Shown: positions 25,993 to 34,889 of the stretch, in pieces
Layout: every line of letters begins with the position of its first letter
Position numbering within the stretch: position 1 is the first letter of the stretch
Origin: Burkholderiales bacterium
GTDB taxonomy: Bacteria > Pseudomonadota > Gammaproteobacteria > Burkholderiales > Burkholderiaceae
Length of the DNA stretch: 34,903 bases
NCBI GenBank assembly: GCA_947372535.1
Contig: CANBUA010000009.1
Location: 1-34,903, forward strand
Direction: 5' to 3'
The notes under the pieces: generated by a model
The model's input: the letters and a program-made list of their open reading frames with translations, nothing else
Told to the model about the DNA's origin: nothing
Database searches by the model: none
Position numbers and translations under genes: made by a program

Positions 25993-26295
25993 TCAGGGCT
26001 CGGCACCATTGCCCGCGTCGAAATCGTCTGACAACGCAAAATCACCGCGCCGAAATGCCTGCATGACCTGACGCGCTTCTTCAAACTGCGTCTGATGGAC
26101 CCGCACCTTCGCGCCACCCACCGCGATGGACAGCAGGCCGTGCGCCTGAACGATGTTGGCATCGCCCACATCGGCCTGAAGGCCGGCCGCCTTGAGGCAG
26201 GCACAGAGCACATGGGCTTCGGTGGGCGACAGATCACCTTCGAGGATCACCATGTCGCCCAGATAGGGCACCTCGTCTGATGTCATGTTATTCAT
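25993..26295 (-). CDS. DUF2007 domain-containing protein
   Basis: Small protein of about 100 residues. The sequence DMVILEGDLSPTEAHVLCACLKAAGLQADVGDANIV, seen here in pieces (LSPTEAHVLCACLKAAGL, QADVGDANIVQAHGLLSIAV), and VGGAKVRVHQTQFEEARQVM, fits DUF2007, a ferredoxin-like fold called putative signal-transducing protein. In-frame ATGs lie at 26295 and 26286; neither has a clear ribosome binding site. It is divergent from the OsmC-like gene at 26364 with a 68-base gap. Function is unknown for the family. Confidence 0.72.
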   Translation of the reverse strand: MNNMTSDEVPYLGDMVILEGDLSPTEAHVLCACLKAAGLQADVGDANIVQAHGLLSIAVGGAKVRVHQTQFEEARQVMQAFRRGDFALSDDFDAGNGAEP

Positions 26296-26363
26296 GTGCG
26301 CCAAAGGCCAGGGCGTGGCCCGTTCAGTCAATGCCAGCCCATGGTGCCACAATCAGCCTCACC

Positions 26364-26774
26364 ATGACCATTGAACTGCACCACCACCCCGAGGCGAAGC
26401 TCGCTCAGGCGATTCGCGTCCGCAGCCATGAGCTGCTCGCCGATGTGTCACCCGAAGAAGGCGGTGATGACATGGGCCCAAGCCCGCACGACCTGTACGA
26501 CGCCGCCTTGGGCGCCTGCAAAGCCTTGACCCTCATGTGGTACGCCCGGCGCAAAGGCATCCCCGTCGACGATGTGCGCACGGAGGTGACGCACGACGCC
26601 ACTCAGGAAAGGCAAGGGGTGTACAAACTGACCACCACCCTGCTCGTCAGCGGCGACCTGAGCGATGCCCAATTGGCCGAGCTGGGTACCGTGGCCGACA
26701 AATGCCCGGTTCACAAGCTGATGACCAAGGTCACCACCGAGATCACCACCACGGTGACCCGCGCCCCACGGTGA
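26364..26774 (+). CDS. OsmC-like protein, second copy
   Basis: OsmC/Ohr-fold protein of 136 residues, distinct from the one at 24330. The two family cysteines are present (GACKALTLMWYA and KCPVHKLM). DMGPSPHDLYDAALGAC is the typical segment before the first cysteine in the YhfA-like branch. The ATG at 26364 is chosen because the earlier in-frame ATG at 26280 would add a non-native stretch overlapping the divergent DUF2007 start. A candidate -10 (CACAAT, 26348-26353) lies very close to the start, which may mean a short or absent leader. Expected to act on hydroperoxides or related electrophiles in the cytoplasm. Confidence 0.85.
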   Translation: MTIELHHHPEAKLAQAIRVRSHELLADVSPEEGGDDMGPSPHDLYDAALGACKALTLMWYARRKGIPVDDVRTEVTHDATQERQGVYKLTTTLLVSGDLSDAQLAELGTVADKCPVHKLMTKVTTEITTTVTRAPR

Positions 26775-26821
26775 GGCCGCCATGGGCTGCCACTCAGTGC
26801 CATCCGCGCGACTGACTCATC

Positions 26822-28318
26822 ATGTCGACGCGCTCAGCCATTACTACCCCCGCCATGTCGAACACCAGTGACCACCTCGTCCATGCCTTTCAATCCGATG
26901 CCCTCGGCGATCTGGATGCGGTCGGACTGGCGGCACGGATGCGCAGAGGCGAGGTCTCGGTGAAAGAGGTGACGCTGGCAGCGATCGCGCGGGCCGAGCA
27001 AGTCGATCCCCGCTTGCATGCCATCGCCTTGAGCACGGGTGACGCAGCACTGGCCTGGGCGGACAAGGCCCAGCGCGAGAAGGCCGCCTTGATCGGCGCG
27101 TTTGCCGGCGTGCCGACCTTCATCAAGGACAACGTGGACCTGGCAGGCTACCCCACACAGCAAGGCACCCGGATCTTCAAGGCAGCCAAGGCCAGGCGCG
27201 ATGACCCCTTCGCCGTCCAGATGCTGGCCCAGGGGTTCAACGTCATTGGCAAGAGCAGGCTGCCCGAGTTCGCCTTCAATGCCACGACCGAGTACCAAGA
27301 CGGCAGCGCCACGCACAACCCCTGGCACACCGGTCATTCAGCGGGGGGCTCATCCGGTGGAGCCGCTGCCCTGGTGGCGGCCGGCGTGGTGCCCATCGCA
27401 CATGGCAATGACGGCGGTGGCTCCATCCGCATTCCGGCGGCGGCCTGTGGTCTGGTCGGCCTGAAAGCCTCGCGCAAGCGCTTCGTCAATTCGAACCAGT
27501 CCAAGTCACTGCCATTGAACCTGATCTCCGAAGGGGTGCTCACCCGCACCGTGCGAGACACCGCCGTGTTCGTGGCCGAAGCCGAGAAGTACTTTCACAA
27601 CACCCAATACCCCCGCATTGGCCTGGTGGAGGGCCCATCCTCGAAACGGCTGCGCATTGGCTTGCTCCTCAATGCGGCCGGTGACACGCCGCTGGATGAC
27701 GACACCCGGCAAGCCGTTTTACGCGCCGCCCGTTTGCTGGAAGGCGCTGGGCACACCGTGGTGCCCATCCAGGTCAGTTTGCAGCAACATCACATCGACG
27801 GCTTCCTGCTGTACTGGGGATTCCTGAGCTTTGGCGTGGCCAAGTTCGGCCGCCTGCTGTTCAGGGCCAGCGATTGGGACATGTCTCGCTACGAAGGGCT
27901 CAGCCGTGCATTGATGACCGGCTTCCAGCAACGCCTTCACCGCATCCCCTCGGCCGTGATGGCCTTGCGCAGCTTCGCGCGCTTGAACGACACGCACTTT
28001 GCACCATTTGATGCCGTGCTCAGCCCAGTGACGACGCATGCATCGCCAGTTCTCGGCTGGCTCGACCCTCAACAGCCCGCCGAGCAGGTGTTGCAGCGGC
28101 TGACCGCCTATGTGGGCTTCACGCCGATGCAGAACGTGCTGGGCACGCCCGCCATCTCGGTACCCATGGGCATGACGGTTCAAGACCGCCGCCCCGTCGG
28201 TGTGCAATTGGCGGCATCCAGCGGTCAGGAAGCCACGTTGCTGTCCTTGGCGTTCGAGCTGGAAGCACAAGCAGCATTTCCGAGGATCAACCACCTGGTG
28301 GCGTCACCGCCCCTTTGA
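26822..28318 (+). CDS. Amidase signature family hydrolase
   Basis: Hydrolase of 498 residues that cleaves amide bonds with the Ser-cisSer-Lys triad. All three residues are visible: K102 (FIKDNVDLAG), S177 (HSAGGSSGG) and nucleophile S201 (GNDGGGSIRIPAA). The spacing of 75 and 24 residues is the same as in fatty acid amide hydrolase. The sequence around the triad and the early LDAVGLAARMRRGEVSVKEV are reminiscent of 6-aminohexanoate cyclic dimer hydrolase-like amidases. No signal peptide is seen. An alternative start is 26855. The substrate is unknown. It is not fused to the C-terminal domain of allophanate hydrolases and is far from the guanidine operon. Confidence 0.88.
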   Translation: MSTRSAITTPAMSNTSDHLVHAFQSDALGDLDAVGLAARMRRGEVSVKEVTLAAIARAEQVDPRLHAIALSTGDAALAWADKAQREKAALIGAFAGVPTFIKDNVDLAGYPTQQGTRIFKAAKARRDDPFAVQMLAQGFNVIGKSRLPEFAFNATTEYQDGSATHNPWHTGHSAGGSSGGAAALVAAGVVPIAHGNDGGGSIRIPAAACGLVGLKASRKRFVNSNQSKSLPLNLISEGVLTRTVRDTAVFVAEAEKYFHNTQYPRIGLVEGPSSKRLRIGLLLNAAGDTPLDDDTRQAVLRAARLLEGAGHTVVPIQVSLQQHHIDGFLLYWGFLSFGVAKFGRLLFRASDWDMSRYEGLSRALMTGFQQRLHRIPSAVMALRSFARLNDTHFAPFDAVLSPVTTHASPVLGWLDPQQPAEQVLQRLTAYVGFTPMQNVLGTPAISVPMGMTVQDRRPVGVQLAASSGQEATLLSLAFELEAQAAFPRINHLVASPPL

Positions 28319-28403
28319 CACCCGGCCAAATCACCGCCTGGCTGGTTGGCACGGACACCGCGTCAGACTCGGCCGTCTCCATGCCTTCGGCGACCACCCG
28401 CCC

Positions 28404-31001
28404 TCACTTCATCACGTAGGCCAGATCTTTGACACGCTTGGCTTCGTACATCGCCTCATCGGCCCGCTGCATCAGCAAAGAGGCATCGAAGTCGGGACCG
28501 CTCTGCACCGCAAAGCCGATGCTGGGTCGCACATGCAGCAGGTGCCCGCCCACCGCCATGGGTGGCTTCATGGCGGCGAGCAGTTTCTGCGCCACCATGG
28601 CGACTTCGTGCTCCCGTGGCGTGACCCGATCGAGCAGCACCACGAATTCATCACCGGCCAACCGTGCGATGAAATCAGTGGTCCGAAGCGAGGCACGCAA
28701 CCTGTTGGCGAACTCGCACAGGACCGCATCGCCCGCTGCATGACCATGGGTGTCGTTGACTTGTTTGAAGCCATTGAGGTCCAGGAACATGACGCCCACA
28801 GCAGTCCCGTTCTGGCGCGCACCGGCGATGGCCTGCTCAAGTTCATGGGACCAAGCCGCGCGGTTGGGCAAGCCGGTCAACTCGTCGGTCAACGCTTTTT
28901 CTTCCATGACACGGGCCAAGCGCGTGGTGGCGGTGACATCGTGGATCATGAGATGAAGGCCCGCCTGAACAGTGCTGCCCAATTCGCATTTGTCCGGGAT
29001 GAAGCTCGCGTGCATGTGGCGCAGTTGCTCATGGCGGTCGATCACGTCCATGTCGAAAGACACCGCCTGCCCCGCCAGCACCTGGCTTAGCCTGGGATGG
29101 ATGGCTTCGTAGTGTTCCGGCCGCAAGACCTCGCTCATGTGGCGGCCGACAATGTCCTGGGCCTGCCGGTTGAACCAATTCGCATAGGCCTGGTTGACGA
29201 ATTTGTAGCGCAGGTCGGCGCCGACATGGCCGATCATCGCGGGCACGTTGTCGGCGATGGTGCGCAAGTGTTGCTCACTGCTGCGCAGCCGCTCTTCTGC
29301 GGCCACTCGATCGGTGATGTCGTGCAGGAAAGCGTTGAACAAGCGACGGGATCCCACCTGCACCACGGAAATCGTCATCTCCACCGGGAACTGCTGGCCG
29401 TTGCGGTGCAAGGCGGGCATTTGAAGGCGCTGGTCGAGCACCTGATTTTCGCTGGACAGAAGGTGCCGATGGAGACCGGTCTGGTCCATGCCGCGCAGTT
29501 GCGGCGGCACGATCACCTCGGACATCGAACGGCCCAGCACCTCGTGACGGCGCCAGCCAAAGGTGGTTTCCGCAGCCCGATTCCATTCGACGATGGCCTC
29601 GGTGTCATCAACCGAGATGAAGGCATCGTAGGAGTGCTCCAGCACGCTGCGCAGGCGTTGCTCGCTCTCCTTGAGGCGTTGCTCGGTCTGGTGGCGGTGC
29701 GTGAGGTCCTGAATCTGGGCGACGAAGTGAAGCGGTTCGCCTTTGGCGTCCCGCACGAGCGACACCGACAGATGCGCGTAGATGGTTCGGCCGCTGCGAT
29801 GAAAATAGCGCTTGTCCAATTGATAGGACATGCGCCTCCCGGCCAACAGGTCAGCCACCAGCCCCAGGTCGGCTTCCATATCTTCAGGGTGAGTCAAACG
29901 CTGGAAATCGAGTTGCAGCAACTCGGCGCGGCCATGGCCGAACATGATGCAGATGGCATCGTTGACATCCAGCCACTGGCCCGCCGGAGACACCAAAGCC
30001 ATGCCCTGGGAAGCTGCAGCGAATGCCCCGGCAAAACGCTGCGTCTCCACGAGCGCGGCCTCTTGTGCCGCGATGAGTTGGCTCACGTCATTCATGACGC
30101 ACACGGCGCCGAGGATTCGGCCTTCGGGGCCGAACAAGGGGTCCGCATTGCAGCTGACATGGCGGACCGCCTGGCCCTTGGCCCGCACCACGATGCGCAC
30201 TTCGCGCACCTGCTCGCCACGCCATGCCCGCGCCAGTGGGATGTCTTCGGTGGCCAGCAACTCATGGCCTTCGGCATCGTAAAGGTCGAAATGCTCGGCC
30301 CATTCGTGGGGTGGCGTTGCTCGAACATCCACGCCATGCCAAAGCCTGGCTTTCTTGTTGAACTCCTTGAGCGTGCCCGTTTCATCACAACTGACCACGG
30401 CACTGGGCAAGGACTCCATCAACTGGGTCATCGCGCGCTCACGCGAGACAGCCACCAACTGCTGCCGCCGGATTTCCAGCTGGTCACTGGCACGCCGGGC
30501 CAATCGGACCAAGCCTTCGCGTTGTTCGGCGCTGAGAGTGCGAGGGGTTCGGTCGATCACGCACAGCGTGCCGAAACGATGGCCATGGCGTCCCAGCAGA
30601 GGAGCGCCGGCATAAAAGCGGATGTGGGGCTCGCCGGTGACCAAGGGGTTGTCTGAAAACCTGGGATCCAGCGAGGCATCGCACACCTCCAGGATGTCGT
30701 CAGACTCGATGGCGTAGGCACAAAACGCCACATCGCGTGGGGTCTCGCTGGCATCTAAGCCGCAGCGCGCCTTGAACCATTGCCGGCGTTCATCGACGAT
30801 GCTCACCAAAGCGATCGGCACTTGGCACAGTTGCGTGGCCAGCCAAGTCAGGTCGTCGAAAGCTTGCTCGGCGGGCGTATCGAGGATGCCCAGTTGCGCC
30901 AGGGCCTCCAATCGGGCGGCCTCCTCGGCATGGTGGATGAGTTTAGAGACGGCACGGATGTGAGGCATGGCAGACGACAAAGGCGCAGGATGCGGATTCA
31001 T
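28404..31001 (-). CDS. Multi-sensor GAF-PAS-GGDEF diguanylate cyclase
   Basis: Soluble signalling protein of 865 residues from the ATG at 31001. A GAF domain occupies about residues 20-165 (LGILDTPAEQAFDDL, RFYAGAPLLGRHGHRFGTLCVID). Four PAS domains follow (about 185-300, 310-430, 440-560 and 565-685), recognisable by FGHGRAELLQLDF, FGWRRHEVLGRSM and FNRQAQDIVGRHM. The GGDEF domain is C-terminal (about 695-865). Its active motif reads AGDEF at 782-786, a variant usually still active, with an RTTD I-site at 773-776. No EAL domain or membrane helix is present. The longer ORF start at 31058 shares its CATG with the divergent transporter and is less likely. It and the cyclase at 150 are two separate cyclic di-GMP inputs. 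Confidence 0.87.
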   Translation of the reverse strand: MNPHPAPLSSAMPHIRAVSKLIHHAEEAARLEALAQLGILDTPAEQAFDDLTWLATQLCQVPIALVSIVDERRQWFKARCGLDASETPRDVAFCAYAIESDDILEVCDASLDPRFSDNPLVTGEPHIRFYAGAPLLGRHGHRFGTLCVIDRTPRTLSAEQREGLVRLARRASDQLEIRRQQLVAVSRERAMTQLMESLPSAVVSCDETGTLKEFNKKARLWHGVDVRATPPHEWAEHFDLYDAEGHELLATEDIPLARAWRGEQVREVRIVVRAKGQAVRHVSCNADPLFGPEGRILGAVCVMNDVSQLIAAQEAALVETQRFAGAFAAASQGMALVSPAGQWLDVNDAICIMFGHGRAELLQLDFQRLTHPEDMEADLGLVADLLAGRRMSYQLDKRYFHRSGRTIYAHLSVSLVRDAKGEPLHFVAQIQDLTHRHQTEQRLKESEQRLRSVLEHSYDAFISVDDTEAIVEWNRAAETTFGWRRHEVLGRSMSEVIVPPQLRGMDQTGLHRHLLSSENQVLDQRLQMPALHRNGQQFPVEMTISVVQVGSRRLFNAFLHDITDRVAAEERLRSSEQHLRTIADNVPAMIGHVGADLRYKFVNQAYANWFNRQAQDIVGRHMSEVLRPEHYEAIHPRLSQVLAGQAVSFDMDVIDRHEQLRHMHASFIPDKCELGSTVQAGLHLMIHDVTATTRLARVMEEKALTDELTGLPNRAAWSHELEQAIAGARQNGTAVGVMFLDLNGFKQVNDTHGHAAGDAVLCEFANRLRASLRTTDFIARLAGDEFVVLLDRVTPREHEVAMVAQKLLAAMKPPMAVGGHLLHVRPSIGFAVQSGPDFDASLLMQRADEAMYEAKRVKDLAYVMK

Positions 31002-31056
31002 CGGTCTTTCCCGGCGAAACTGAAGCGATTGACCCACGCCATGCGAGGCGCTTGAC

Positions 31057-32184
31057 ATGACCCCTCACCACTCACCCGCCGGCGTTCGCGCCCTCTTCTT
31101 CGCCGCCGGCGCCTTGTTTGCAACCTGGGGCGTTCACGTGCCCACGGTGAAAGCGCACTACGGCGTCGGCGAGCAGGCCTTGGGCATGGCGATGCTGGCC
31201 ACAGGACTGGGTGCGGTGGTGGGTTTGAGCCAATCGGGCCGGCTCATCGGCCGGCACGGTCCACGGCGCGTGCTGCTGGTGTCCGGCCTGCTGAGCCCCT
31301 TGGCGATGGCCCCTTTGCTGGCGGGCAGCGGATTTGACGTGGTCCTGGCCTTGATGTTCATCTTTGGCTTGGTGTCTAGCACCTTCGACGTCGGCATGAA
31401 TGTGGCCGCCACCGACATCGAGCGCCAGACACGGCGACCCATGATGAGCGGCTTTCACGGCATGTTCAGCGCAGGCGGGATGGTCGGCGCCGGCGTAGGC
31501 GCGCTGGCACTTCACGCAGGCATGCCGCCTCAACATCATCTCTGGATGGCCTCGCTGACGTGCCTGCTCCTGGCGAGTTGGGGCGGCCGCCATGTGGCGC
31601 CGGGCCTAGAAGAGGCCAGCAACAGTCACACCCGGCTGTGGTCCACCAGCGGGCCGCTGGCCTGGCTGGGCGCATTGGCGGCGGTGGGGCTCCTCTGCGA
31701 AGGCGCCCTGTACGACTGGAGCGTGCTCTATGTGCGCGAAAGCCTGCGCGCCGACCCTGGCCATGCGGCGTGGGCTTACGCCAGCTTCTCTGGGGCGATG
31801 GCCCTCGGACGCTTTGGGGGTGATCGGGCCAGGGCGCTTCTGGCGCCGGGGCTGCTGCTGCGTTGCAGCGCGCTGCTGGCCGCCCTGGGCATGGGCGTGG
31901 CACTGGTCTCCCCCGTCCTGTGGCTCACGCTGCTGGGCTTTGGCCTGGTGGGATTGGGGCTGGCCAATGTCGTGCCGTTGCTTTTCGTGGCCGCCGGTCA
32001 GGTGCCTGGCGTCCCGTCGGCCAAGGGCATCGCCTTTGTCTCGGCGATTGGCTACTTGGGCATGATGGGCGGGCCGGCGCTGATCGGATGGGTGGCCCAG
32101 ACCCATGGCTTGACCATGGCCTTGGCCCAGGTCGTGATTTTCCTGCTGCTGCTAGCCGCCGCCGCAAGGCGGTTCCGGTCATAA
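31057..32184 (+). CDS. MFS transporter, YbjJ-like
   Basis: Inner-membrane secondary transporter of 375 residues with about 12 hydrophobic segments, nearly without hydrophilic loops. The loop GRLIGRHGPRRV between helices 2 and 3 is the major-facilitator motif. SSTFDVGMNVAATDIERQTRRPMM and SGFHGMFSAGGMVGAGVG (both shortened to their cores: FDVGMNVAATDIE, FHGMFSAGGM) recall the E. coli YbjJ group, whose substrate is unknown. It is divergent from the multi-sensor cyclase. The region between the two true starts is only about 55 bases and must hold both promoters. Specificity cannot be predicted. Confidence 0.85.
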   Translation: MTPHHSPAGVRALFFAAGALFATWGVHVPTVKAHYGVGEQALGMAMLATGLGAVVGLSQSGRLIGRHGPRRVLLVSGLLSPLAMAPLLAGSGFDVVLALMFIFGLVSSTFDVGMNVAATDIERQTRRPMMSGFHGMFSAGGMVGAGVGALALHAGMPPQHHLWMASLTCLLLASWGGRHVAPGLEEASNSHTRLWSTSGPLAWLGALAAVGLLCEGALYDWSVLYVRESLRADPGHAAWAYASFSGAMALGRFGGDRARALLAPGLLLRCSALLAALGMGVALVSPVLWLTLLGFGLVGLGLANVVPLLFVAAGQVPGVPSAKGIAFVSAIGYLGMMGGPALIGWVAQTHGLTMALAQVVIFLLLLAAAARRFRS

Positions 32185-32286
32185 GTCACGAATCGGCAGC
32201 CGCATCCACCAGACCCTCATTCAGCCAACTGATGGCCCACCGAAAGTGGTGAGCCTGCCATCAATTGGCTTGTTTCAGGAGCCCTC

Positions 32287-32496
32287 ATGCGTTTGTCTTT
32301 CACCGCTGTCCTTCGACCAATCGCCAAAACCACGGCGTGCCTGGGCACCGCCTTGGCCTTGTCTGCCCTGACCGCCTGCGGCGGCGGCTCATCCGACACG
32401 GTCTCTTCCGGGGGCGGAGGCGGTGGCGGTGGCGCGCCCATCACCTCATCCAGCATCACTTTGCCCACCACGGTGCAAGTGGTGTCCGCCCACTGA
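32287..32496 (+). CDS. Small glycine-rich lipoprotein
   Basis: Protein of 69 residues with a lipoprotein signal peptide: positively charged start, hydrophobic core TALALSAL and lipobox LTAC, with the acylated cysteine near residue 31. The mature part is only about 39 residues: CGGGSSD, a run of eight glycines, then APITSSSITLPTTVQVVSAH. AGGAG at 32277-32281 lies five bases before the ATG. The gene ends 44 bases before the large secreted protein and is probably co-transcribed with it. Its size is unusual for this style of lipoprotein, whose CGGGSS starts normally precede a large domain, so it may be a genuine small anchor or a remnant. Confidence 0.65.
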   Translation: MRLSFTAVLRPIAKTTACLGTALALSALTACGGGSSDTVSSGGGGGGGGAPITSSSITLPTTVQVVSAH

Positions 32497-32540
32497 GCGG
32501 CATCAGGTCACCTCGCACACACCGGACGGAGCACTTCCCC

Positions 32541-34844
32541 ATGACAAAAGCCTTCACCCCAAAAGTCATCCCTTTCGCGCTGAGCGCCCTCACCCTGGGG
32601 CTGTCCCAGCTGGCCTGCGCCGCGGCCCCCACCAGCGGTGCCTACGTGACGGATAAACAGAACTCCTGGGTGCAGGACCGCGTGGGTGACCGCATCGGCA
32701 CGGTCAACATGATCATGTGCATCATCGGCAGCATGCGTGGCGATGCCATGGTCAATCAGGGTGCCTACGTGGCCTTGATCGACCAGGGTAAATGTCAGGG
32801 TCGCGGTGACAGCAGCAAATCGACAAGCACCAACGCCGGGGCTTCCAACGCCACCAACTACATGTCAGCCGTGGTGCAATCGACCCAGGCCACCGCCAAC
32901 GATCCGCTGATCATCAAGGCCTGGTTGCACGATGAGGGTGAAGAAAACGGCGTGCCCATGAAAGAGACCATCTACGCCTACGTCGTGGCCACCGCCGGCA
33001 AGTCGGATGATCACCCCAACGGCTTGTTCTCGATGTATTTTTGCGGCGAACTCGACAGCGCGCCCGGCAGCTGTGTCTTCAAGGGCTCGCTCAAATCCGA
33101 CACCAGCGGCCTGAGCTTCTACCAGGAAGAGAACAACGGCGGCCCAGGCTCGACCACGCAACTCAAGCTCCTGACCGACCCCGCCAACGATGCCGGCTCA
33201 GGGGCCATCAGCGGGCAAGAAAGCGGCAACAGCTACCAATATTTGTTCGCCTATGACGCCAACAATTTCCGCCGCCGTGAAGGCAGCAACGCCGACGTCT
33301 GCTTCGACCGCGACAAAGCCAATGGCGACACTTCGACCTGGCGCTACGGCACGTACGAAAGCGGTGGCGCCCGGCTGGACGTGAGCAACCCCGGCTTCCC
33401 GGTCAAGTACATCAATGGCGGGGACACCTATTACGGCTTCTGGAGCTTCTGGGGCCTGTGGCTGCCTGAATCGGCCATGTCGGAGATCGCCCTGGGTCAC
33501 GGCACGCTGAGCAAGCACGTGGGCTCGTCCGACGTGACCCTCACGCCGGTGCAAAAAGGCGGCAAGCTGTGGAAGCTGACCCGCCATGACGGCGCGCTGG
33601 ACGACTTCAAGAACGTGCCGATGATGTACTTCTCGAACCAGTCGATCGGTACGGTCGAAGGCGGCAACGCGGCGCCAAGCAACACCCAATATGAAGTCCG
33701 CTGGGACGGCTCGCACCTGAACGCCGTGGGCTATCAGCAGTGCGATCAGAACGGCTGCTCACCGCATCCTCTTGATGCACCAGTGGCCCTGCTGGCCTCT
33801 GCGCTGTCGGGCACCAACCATGTCCGCTCCCTGCCGATTTTCTTCCCCTCCGGCGGCGGCAACGGCAGCATCGACGTGCCCACCGGCCATGAGTTCACCG
33901 GCGCGGACACCTTGTCGTACCGCACCCGCGAGGTGGTGCCCCCCGCTTCGGCCGACTTGGCGCTGAACTGCGTCAGCATGTGCCCCAAAACAGGCGCCAA
34001 CCTGGTCACCGGCGGTCCCAACGGGACCAGCCTGGCATCGCCACCTTATCAAGATAACAACAGCTGGGGCCCCAGCAGCAGCGTCTACAACTACACCTTC
34101 CACGCGGGCATGGTCTATGACAGCGCACCGTTCAATGAAGGCCACGCCGCCGATGCATCGCTGTCCAGCAAGGCCGGCATGGGCGCTAACCAGTGGGGCC
34201 TGAACAGCGGGATGATGGTGGCTGACGCCGATCTGGCCAGCATCAAATGCGACAGCAATGGCACGCCCAACACGGCTGGCGCCTCGTATTGCGCCAGCCA
34301 GGTCGACCAGGCCACCACCATCTACCAATGGGAAACCGGCCCCAACCAATGGAACAAGTTCTTCGGGGCCGTGGGCGTGACCATCGACCCGCCCAAGGTG
34401 CTCACCCTCGATGCGGCTCATGCCAATGGCAACCCTGGCGGCCACAACAACATCCGGGGCAGACAGGCCGCCAACTATGACGGCAACAAGGTGCAGTTGC
34501 AGTTCAGCGCCTTTGGCGAGTTGCAAGGCATCCCGGGCAACTGCGTGAACCCCGACACCAACCTGCCCGTGCCTTGCGGTGATCAGGCACGCTGGGTCCC
34601 TGCCTTCGACATGCTCGATGGCACCTCGGTGACGGACAGCGCTGGCACCTATTACGTCAAGTACCTGGAGCGTGAACTGCGCCTGGGCCAGGTCACCTGC
34701 GGCTCGTTTGCACCATTGACCACGGCCAGTGGCTTGACACTGCCCACCAGTGCACTGGTCGATGTCAATTCCAAGACCACGCTGGGCGCCGAACCCACAC
34801 CGTCCAACACCAAGCCCTCGGTGATCGACGGCATCCTGCAGTGA
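32541..34844 (+). CDS. Large secreted protein of unknown function
   Basis: Exported protein of 767 residues. The signal peptide MTKAFTPKVIPFALSALTLG runs to about residue 29 (LACAAA before PTSG). GGAG at 32528-32531 lies nine bases before the ATG at 32541. An open frame from 32265 overlaps the lipoprotein gene and would put the signal peptide inside the protein, so it is rejected. The mature part is rich in Gly, Ser, Asn, Asp and aromatic residues, with regular cysteines (MCIIGS, GKCQG, YFCGELDSAPGSC, DVCFDRD, QQCDQNGCSP, LNCVSMC, IKCDSN, SYCAS, GNCVNPD, VPCGDQ, VTCGS), suggesting many disulfides and an extracellular beta-rich fold. YYGFWSFWGLWLP is a striking aromatic patch. I do not recognise the family and assign no function. 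Confidence 0.8.
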   Translation: MTKAFTPKVIPFALSALTLGLSQLACAAAPTSGAYVTDKQNSWVQDRVGDRIGTVNMIMCIIGSMRGDAMVNQGAYVALIDQGKCQGRGDSSKSTSTNAGASNATNYMSAVVQSTQATANDPLIIKAWLHDEGEENGVPMKETIYAYVVATAGKSDDHPNGLFSMYFCGELDSAPGSCVFKGSLKSDTSGLSFYQEENNGGPGSTTQLKLLTDPANDAGSGAISGQESGNSYQYLFAYDANNFRRREGSNADVCFDRDKANGDTSTWRYGTYESGGARLDVSNPGFPVKYINGGDTYYGFWSFWGLWLPESAMSEIALGHGTLSKHVGSSDVTLTPVQKGGKLWKLTRHDGALDDFKNVPMMYFSNQSIGTVEGGNAAPSNTQYEVRWDGSHLNAVGYQQCDQNGCSPHPLDAPVALLASALSGTNHVRSLPIFFPSGGGNGSIDVPTGHEFTGADTLSYRTREVVPPASADLALNCVSMCPKTGANLVTGGPNGTSLASPPYQDNNSWGPSSSVYNYTFHAGMVYDSAPFNEGHAADASLSSKAGMGANQWGLNSGMMVADADLASIKCDSNGTPNTAGASYCASQVDQATTIYQWETGPNQWNKFFGAVGVTIDPPKVLTLDAAHANGNPGGHNNIRGRQAANYDGNKVQLQFSAFGELQGIPGNCVNPDTNLPVPCGDQARWVPAFDMLDGTSVTDSAGTYYVKYLERELRLGQVTCGSFAPLTTASGLTLPTSALVDVNSKTTLGAEPTPSNTKPSVIDGILQ

Positions 34845-34889
34845 TAACGCCGGGCTAACTCTTCAGCCTACTGAGTCGACTGATCAGCC

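Noticed and set aside
26822..28318. The amidase as the missing allophanate hydrolase of the guanidine pathway
   Set aside because: It has only the amidase-signature domain, lies 11 kb away beyond unrelated genes and resembles cyclic-amide hydrolases more than AtzF.
29097..30656. A 519-codon plus-strand frame within the multi-sensor cyclase
   Set aside because: Histidine-rich shadow without motifs, fully inside a gene with GAF, PAS and GGDEF signatures on the other strand.
32265..32540. N-terminal extension of the large secreted protein
   Set aside because: It overlaps the lipoprotein gene in another frame and would bury a clear signal peptide that begins at the ATG at 32541, which has its own ribosome binding site.
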